Of a DNA stretch of 24,235 nt, positions 12,401 through 21,400 are shown piece by piece. Under the pieces are notes generated by a model that made no database searches, had not been told where the DNA came from, and was given only the letters and a program-made list of their open reading frames with translations. Both the position numbers and the translations under genes were made by a program. Positions within the stretch are counted from its first letter, which is position 1, and each line of letters opens with the position of its first letter. Location of the stretch: the NCBI GenBank assembly GCA_040218415.1, contig JAVJRN010000005.1:1-24235 (forward strand), in the 5' to 3' direction. This DNA is from JAVJRN01 sp040218415 (lineage in GTDB: Bacteria; Bacteroidota; Bacteroidia; Cytophagales; Cyclobacteriaceae).

Positions 12401-15400
12401 GTTGCTATTAATTCCAATATCGAGTTAGATTTTGATCTTGATCTTGATCTCACCTCAATTCATAACAGTACTACTGCGGGAATAGATGTACTTGACGACA
12501 AGATTGTCGTTTCCAGTAGTAGAAGGGGTATTATTGAAGGAACATGGGCTGACGGAGGCGATGCTTCCATTGCGGTATTCAATCCGAGTGTTGACTTTGC
12601 TCCCGGAGAGGTGATTTCAGTTAGCATCACAGGTGGAGTAACGGGAACAGGAATAGAAGTAGCTGTGCCACAAAGTTTGCAATTCACCGCAGCTAGTCAG
12701 GCAAGTGAGGGAACTTTCCCACTGGGTCAAAATCGAATTAACACCACTGGCGGTTCTCCACGCGCTGTTTATGCAGCTGACATAGACAAGGATGGAGACA
12801 TGGATGCTGTGGTGGCCTTTAATAGTAATAGTTTAAATAGAATTGCCTGGTATGAAAACGTAGGATCAGTCTTCACCGAACATATTGTGAGTAGTACAGT
12901 AAATGGTGCGTGGAGTGTTTTTACGGCAGACGTAGATGGCGATGGTGACATTGATCTGCTAAGTACTGAGCTGACAGGTGATAAAATATCATGGTATGAA
13001 AATGATGGCTCACAAAATTTCACGGAGCGAATTGTCTCTACCAATACTGACGGTGCAAGGTCAGTTTTTGCAGCGGATATCGATGGTGACGGAGATACAG
13101 ACATACTCAGCGCTTCTAATGTGGACGATAAAATAGCCTGGTTCGAGAACGATGGTTTTGAGAACTTTTCAGAAAATGTAATTAGCATTTCGGCTGATGG
13201 TGCAAATACAGTTTACGCAGCTGATGTAGACAGTGATGGTGATTTGGATGTCTTGAGCGCTTCTCAGAGTGATAATAAAATAGCATGGTATGAAAATGAC
13301 GGTAAAGGCTCTTTTGTTACACATGTGATTTCCACTACGGCCACTTTTGCTACTTCAGTCAAAGCCATTGATATGGATGGAGATGGGGATGTTGATGTTC
13401 TAAGTACTGCAACCGCGAATAGCGAAGTGACATGGTATGAAAATGATGGTTCGGAGAACTTTACAAAAATCGTAATTAGCACAGCGCTCACCAATCCTAG
13501 CAATGTTTATGCGGCTGATTTAGATGGTGATGGTGATATGGATGTCTTAGCAGTATCTTCAGGCGGTGACCGACTGTCATGGTTTGAAAACGATGGATTG
13601 CAGAATTTTAGCTCCACGCTCATAGACGGTGTTGCAGACGGTGCTTTTTGGATAGATCTAGCTGATGTAGACACAGATGGGGATTTAGATATTTTGCTTG
13701 CAAACACCAGTGCCAATCAGGTCGTATGGTATGAGCAGGGAACCTTCTTTAACCTCACGGCCTCTACACCGCTTTCCAATGCCAATTCTGTGCCTGCCAA
13801 TTCAGACATAAGTCTGACTTTCGATGCAAATATTGATAATGCCACGCTTAATGCATCTACGATCAAGGTAAGTGGCTCGCATACTGGTCTAATCTCAGGA
13901 GCGTTCTCAGGTGGTGGTGGCAGCACGGTCACCTTTAATCCTGATATCGACTTTAAAGCTGGGGAAATAATAACTGTTGTGGTAGCAGACGCTCTCAGGG
14001 GAACCCTCGGTGAAGAAGTAATAGGAGAAGGCTTTCAATTCAGAGCCGCGAGTCAGCCGGGCCCGGGTGTTTTTCCATTAGGACAAACCACACTCACTAC
14101 CGCAGTATCAAGTGGTACTTCTCATGCCTATGCCGCTGACTTAGATGCTGATGGAGATATGGACATTGTTGCTTCCATGTTTGCTTTGGATAAGATTTCT
14201 TGGTTAGAAAATGATGGGGCACAGAATTTCACGGAACGGGTGATTAATACGGGAAGCATGAACGGTCCGATTTGGGTGCAGGCAGTTGATGTAGATCAGG
14301 ATGGTGATTTAGACATTGTGGTTACCTCGAGCAATGATGCTAAGGTATCGTGGTTCGAAAACGATGGCTCTGAAAACTTCACAGAGCAGACAATCAGCAC
14401 AAATGCAAATCAGGCAAAATCAATTTATGCTACCGACATAGATTTTGATGGAGATGTCGATATCGTGAGTAGTTTTTCTAGCAGTATAGTCATCCATATA
14501 AACGATGGCACTCAGGGTTTCTCAGAACGCGTAGTTCATAATTTTAATGAGACCGGATCTGTGTATGCTGTAGACGTAGATCAGGATGGTGATTTAGACA
14601 TTGTGGGAGCTCAGGGTACGGTTAACAATGTAGTCTGGTATGAAAATAATGGTCAGCTCATTTTTACTCAACACCTTTTGAGTATTGCCTCAACTGGCCC
14701 TGAATCAGTTTTTGCCTCAGATATCGATGACGATGGTGACCTAGATTTTGTAACTTCTACCGCTATCAGTGATCAGGTGATTTTACTCGTAAATGATGGG
14801 TTACAAAATTTTACACCGACTGTGATTGCATCGGCTAGTAATCCTCGAATGGTTCATGTGGCTGACCTCAACGGAAATTCCATCATGGACGTACTTGGAG
14901 CCAATGATTTTGGTAATGACATTACTTCTTATTTCAATGATGGCTCGGAAAGTTTTACGGAACAAATAATAGACAACCTTGCTTTCAGCGCCACCTTTGT
15001 TAGCACAGTGGACATGGATGGTGATGGAGACCTTGATGTTTTCAGTACGAGAAGAGCAAGTAGAATAGCTTGGTACGAGCAGGGATTAGATACGCCCGAT
15101 ATTTCTGTTCCTTTCAACATTAGTGCCAGCGGCTTTGATATCAACTTTACGGTACCGACTGGGGCAACAGATATTGAATTACAGTTAGATAGCGACCCTG
15201 CTTTTGGATCTGTGGACCTTACGGAATTACTTGGATCTACGCCTGGTACAGTCAATATACCTGCAGTGCTTAGTACCGGAACGCGATATTATGTGAGAGT
15301 GCGGGCAGTAACTGCAACTGGAGGAAGCGACCATGTAGTTTCCAATCCCTTTATGGTTGCTCCAGGTAATGCACTGGATTTTGATGGCGTGAATGATAAC

Positions 15401-18400
15401 GTAACTATTCCAAGTACCTTAAATAACCAATTAAATACTTCAGCAATTACTCTCGAGGGATGGTTTAATATTTCAAATCTCGGCACCAGCAACGAAATGC
15501 TCATTGGGGAGTCTTTCTCCTCAGATAATAATGTCCGATTTGCTATCATACGAAATGGTGTAGGGCATATTTCGGCTGGTTTTAACAATGGAAGTTGGAC
15601 ACTTACGAGTCCTGTAGTTTTACCAACGAGTCAGTGGACCCATGTTGCAGCTACTTACGACCGAACGGCCATTAAACTTTATTTGAATGGACAGGAAGTG
15701 GCCTCTACCAATGCGACTGCTGCCATGTCCAACGGAACCAGTGAATGGAGAATATTTAGACATTTGTCTACTTTGTCGGATTATATTCAAGGCCAAGCAG
15801 ATGATATTCGAATTTGGAATATTGCGCGAACAGCAACAGAAATACAAAACAATCTCGGATTAGAACTTATAGGAAATGAGGCTGGACTTGTGGCGTATTA
15901 TCGATTTGATGAAGGAACACCTTCCGGCACAAATACAGGCTTAACTACTTTGGTGGATTATGCAGGTACCAATGATGGAACATTGAATGGTTTTGGATTG
16001 GCTGGAACGGCTACCTCAAACTGGGTAACATCAGGAGCATTCGCAGATGTAACGGCACCAAACGTTACATCTGTAACAGCTACGCCGAGCACCGGAATCA
16101 TTGGAATAGGCGAAACACTCACCATTACCTTGATCTCTGACGAAACAGGACTTACAACTTCTAGTGCCACAGTCAATGGTATTGATGTATCAGGCACATT
16201 CGTAGACAATTCAAACAACACGTATAGTTTGACGTATACTGTGGCTTCAGAAGAATTTGATGCGAATACAGGCTCGATTCCTTTGAGTATTACGTTAGAA
16301 GATGCTGCAGCCAACCAAACCAATGTGACTGCTTTTACAGATGGTAATGATTTGGCCATAGATGCGAATGCGCCATCTGGCTATACGATCACTAACGTCG
16401 ACATAGACAATATCGGTAATTTATTAGCCTTTGATATTTCCGGTGCAGAAGTAGGTGCCACTTATGACATTTCGGTAAGCAGCGAAGGTGGAGGTACCAA
16501 TGTAACGAGCACGGGCAGTGTAGCTGCGGCAATAGAACTAATCAGCGGATTAGATATAAGTAGTTTGGGCTATGGAGCACTCACCATAGATGTGACGCTT
16601 ACAGATGCAGCGAATAATGCTGGAACAGTCGTAACTATATCTGCTGAGTCACCACCAGTTATTACTTCTTTCACACCAGCGAGTGGGCTGATTGGCAGTT
16701 CAGTTACCATCACAGGGAATAACTTTGATCCGACATTCGGTAATAACGTCGTATTCTTTGGAGCTACTCAAGCCACTGTTACTGCTGGCGATGCATCCAG
16801 TCTTACGGTGACTGTACCTGCAGGCGCTACTTATCAGCCAATTACTGTATTTAGCAATGGTCTGGTAGCTTCATCAGCAGCGCCATTTATTACTACTTTT
16901 GATGGAGGGGTGATATATGACGCATCATTTGCTGAGGATTTAGATTTTAACACAGGATCGGACCCACGATCAGTAGCTATTGGAGATTTAGATGAAGACG
17001 GGAAGCCAGACCTGGTAGTAGCTAACTACAGCAGTAATTCTATATCTATATTTAAAAACACAAGTACTGGGTCAGGTGTGATATCCTACGCCACAAGAAT
17101 AGATTACAGTATAGGACAAAGTCCGCAAGCTGTAGGTATTGGAGATTTAGACGGAGATGGGAAGCTAGATTTGGTAGTGATTAAAGCTGCCGGCGGAGCA
17201 AGAGTATTTAGAAACACAGGTACGGCAGGCGTAATTAACGGTAGCACTTTTACCTCTGTTCTCAATCTTAATGCAGGAACTAACTCAACGGGTATAGACC
17301 TAGGTGATGTTGATGGAGATGGAAGGCTAGATTTAGTAATATCCAATTTTACCAGTGATGACGTGTCAGTATTAAGAAATACAAGTACCGGGTCAGGAAG
17401 CATTAGCTATGCGGCCACCGAAAATTTTACTGCAGGAACAGAGCCACGATCAGTAGTTTTGACTGATGCTGACGGAGATGGTAAACTAGATATTGCCGTG
17501 GCGAATGGAGCAAGCAATAATATATCTCTTCTAAGAAATACGAGTACAGGTGCAGGCATTGTCTCTTACGCAACTAAAGTAGATTTTGGTGTTGGAATAT
17601 TTCCATTTTCCATAGTTACAGGTGATATGGACGGGGATGGCAATTCGGATCTCGCTATTGCAAACCGTACAGACAGAACGGTTTCTGTTTTAAGAAATAC
17701 GACTACAGGAGTAGGTAATGTTTCCTATGCAACCAAGGTAGATTATGCGACAGGAACTGTTCCAGGTTCAGTATCCATAGGCGATTTGAACGGAGATGGT
17801 AAGCCAGAACTACTTGCGGGAGGAGATATTTTCACAAATACGAGTCCTACTCAGTCCAGTATTACTTATGCCGATGCATTGGATCTCACTGTTTTTAACT
17901 CAGGTGTAAATGCATTGGCGATCGGTGACATGGACGGAGACGGTCAACCAGACTTAGCTGGTGTAAGAGAAGGTGCCGGCGTTGTTTCTGTGATTAGAAA
18001 TACGGTCACGTCTTCACCAACACCAATCATCGTAAGTTCGGAATCTGCAACTACGAGTCTATCACCATTTGATATTACGATTGATTTTGGTGAAACTGTT
18101 ACAGGTTTCGCTTTGGAAGACCTGACCCTAGTTAATGCTACAGCTGCTAATTTCACGAATGTTGACGGAGAGAGCTATACAGTGAATATATACCCATTGT
18201 CTGATGGAATTGTGACGATAGATATAGCGGCTGATCTTGCACAAGATGGTAATACTAATGGCAATCTAGCGGCTACTCAGTTTAGCATTAATGCTACGGT
18301 TCCTGAGAATGCGTTGAGCCTCGATGGTTCTGGTGATTTTGTGACCATTCCATATTCTGCAGATTTGAATCCGAGTGTATTTACTGTAGAGACCTGGGCA

Positions 18401-21400
18401 AAAGTTTCTGGAAGTGCCAACACTTTCCGTGCGATCATATCATCTCGAGACCGAAATGGAGGTACTTCGGGTGAAGGGTTTGTGCTTTATGCAAGTGATG
18501 CTAATGCATGGGAATTCTGGACAGGAAATGGAACATCAGGAGGTTTGGGATGGAATGTTCTGACTGGCCCTGTTGTAAGTGCTGATACCTGGACACATTT
18601 AGCTGGGGTGTACGATGGAACAGACATGCACTTCTATGTGAATGGTCAGCTTGTAGGTTCACAAACAGTGACTTTCGTACCTCAAACTGCTATTGATGCG
18701 GTCATAGGAGCGGGTAATGATCCGATAGATTTCCCTTTCAATGGCCAAATTGATGAATTGAGAATATGGAATTCAGCAAGGACTCAGCAGGAGATTGTTG
18801 ACAATGCTTATCAAACCTTGAGCTCAGGACCAGTAGTTTATTATGATTTTAACCTAACCAGCAGTGCAGCTATAGACCAATTAGGTGGCAATGACGGAAC
18901 ACTGGTAGGAAATGCAACATATTCCACTTCAACGGCATTTGATGCAGATGTTTTTGCACCAACTGTCTCTATTGCAAGTACAGAATCAGTAACTACCTCG
19001 TTAGCGCCCTTCCCAGTCACATTTACATTTTCAGAATCTGTATCAGGGTTAGCTATAGAAGATATTTTTGTCATAAATGGGACTGTCTCAAATTTTGTAG
19101 GATCAGGCAGTACATACACAGCCGACATTTATCCTACAGCTGATGGTCAGGTAGATGTGGATGTGGCTGCTGGTGTAGCTACAGATGCCAGTGCCAATGG
19201 AAATTCCGTCGCTACGACTTATAGTATCAATGCCACTGTTCCAGAGAATGCCATGTCCTTTAATGGCACGACAGATTATGTGGATGTAGCAGCCAATGCC
19301 GCCGTAGATAACTATTTAACTTCTGGTCAGCTGACTGTTGAAATGTGGATCAACCATGACCTTCAAGGAGCAGGTAATATTATAAGTAACAGAAATAGTG
19401 GCAACAATGGTGGATTCTTATGGGAATGGAACGCCACAAGCGCTACATTCTTTGTTCATGCCTCAGGTAGTTGGAGATCCGTTACTGTGCCATCACCAGC
19501 AGCGAACACATGGCAACATGTAGCTATGGTTGCTGACGAAGGAGGCGAAATTCGTGTTTATTACAATGGTTTATTACAGGGATCACCTACAAGTTTATCT
19601 GGAATGACATTTACTCCTTCTAGTAATTTGATTAGAATGATGTCGAATTCAACAGCTTCGGTTGCTTATGCACAAGGTATTTTGGACGAAGTGAGAATTT
19701 GGAGTGTGGCCAGAACGCAACAAGAATTAATTGACAATGCTGGTACTGATGTACCCGCAGGAGCGAATTTAGAATCGCAATATTCATTCAATCATAATAG
19801 TGGAACTACTGTTATTGACCTAGCGAATAATAACAATGGTGATGTTTTTGGGTCACCAACGTTTGTTGGATCTACTGCTTTATCAACGGATATAACAGCA
19901 CCAAACGTCACAGCTGTAACCGCCACACCAAGCACTGGAACTCTAGGGATAGGCGAGACTTTCTCTATCACCTTGACCTCTGACGAAACAGGACTTACCA
20001 CCTCAAGCGCGACAGTCAATGGCATAGACGTATCAGGCACATTCGTTGATAATACGGACAATACCTATAGCCTGAGTTATACGGTTAATTCAGAAGATTT
20101 CGATGCAAGTGCAGGCTCGATTCCTTTGAGTATTACTTTAGAAGATGCAGCATCGAACTCAACTACAGTTTCTGCTTTCACAGATAGTAATACTTTAGCA
20201 ATAGACGCGAATGCCCCATCCATCTTAGCCGTAACAGCAAGTCCAAGCACAGGTACACTGGGAATAGGAGATATACTAAATATCACGTTGACTGCCAATG
20301 AAGCAGGACTTTTACTTTCAGGAGCACTAGTTAATGGTGTAGATGTATCAGGTAGTTTCGTTGAGAACGCCGACAATAATTATAGCCTGAGTTATACAGT
20401 GGCATCCGAAAATTTCGATGCAAGTGCTGGCGCAATTCCTTTGAGTATTACTTTAGAAGATGCAGCATCGAACTCAACCACAGTTTCTGCTTTCACAGAT
20501 AGTAATACTTTAGCAATAGACGCGAATGCCCCATCCATCACAGGAGTAACAGTTCCTGTTGGTACAAGTTATGTTGCAGGTTCAAACTTAGATTTCACGC
20601 TCAACTTCGATGAAAATGTAATAGTTGTTGGTAACCCTGAACTTTCTCTAACTATAGGGATTAATAGCCGCCAAGCTATCTATCAAAGTGGATCTGGCAG
20701 TGGAAGTCTATTATTTAGTTATACTGTACAAGCAGGAGAATTAGATTCTGACGGAATAACCGTCGATGGGCTTGGATTGAATGGAGCAACGATCGCAGAT
20801 GCGGCAGCTAATAATGCAGCACTTACATTAACCAACATAGGCTCCACGGCAGGTGTTCTTGTTGATGCGACTTCCCCAAGTGTAGTAATCAGCACAAGCG
20901 AGTCGAGTCCAACGAGCAATGACTTTATTCCAATGACTGTGACATTCAGTGAAGCAGTGACAGGATTTGCAACGACCGATATACAATTAAGCGGCGGTTC
21001 AGTGAACAGTTTGACCACTTCGGACAACATCACTTACACATTTACACTACAAACAGTATCTGATGGAACGTATAGTGTCGACATAGCCGGAGGCATAGCA
21101 ACCGATGGAGCAGGGAACGTAAACAGCGCAGCAAGTACTTTCAGTATCGACTATGATGCGACTTCCCCAGTCTTCACTTCGGGAAACACTGTGAGTGTAG
21201 AGGAGAATATAGTAATAACAACGATTGTTTACACAGCTGTAGCAATAGATGCAGGATCAGGAACGGTTACTTATTCACTCGGTGGTGTTGATCTTGGCAG
21301 CTTTAATTTGAATGGTACAACAGGAGAACTAACTTTTATCAACTCTCCAGATTTTGAGACTCAGTCTAGTTATTCGATTGATGTCAATGCAATTGATGAG

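Noticed and set aside
12769..13932. Run of minus-strand open frames of 69-139 codons opposite propeller 2 and the following Ig domain
   Set aside because: Their translations repeat in register with the 147-nt propeller period (recurring EPSFSYHAIL-like and SMSPSPS-like strings are reverse readings of the ENDG and DGDGD motifs). They are antisense shadows of a repetitive coding strand.
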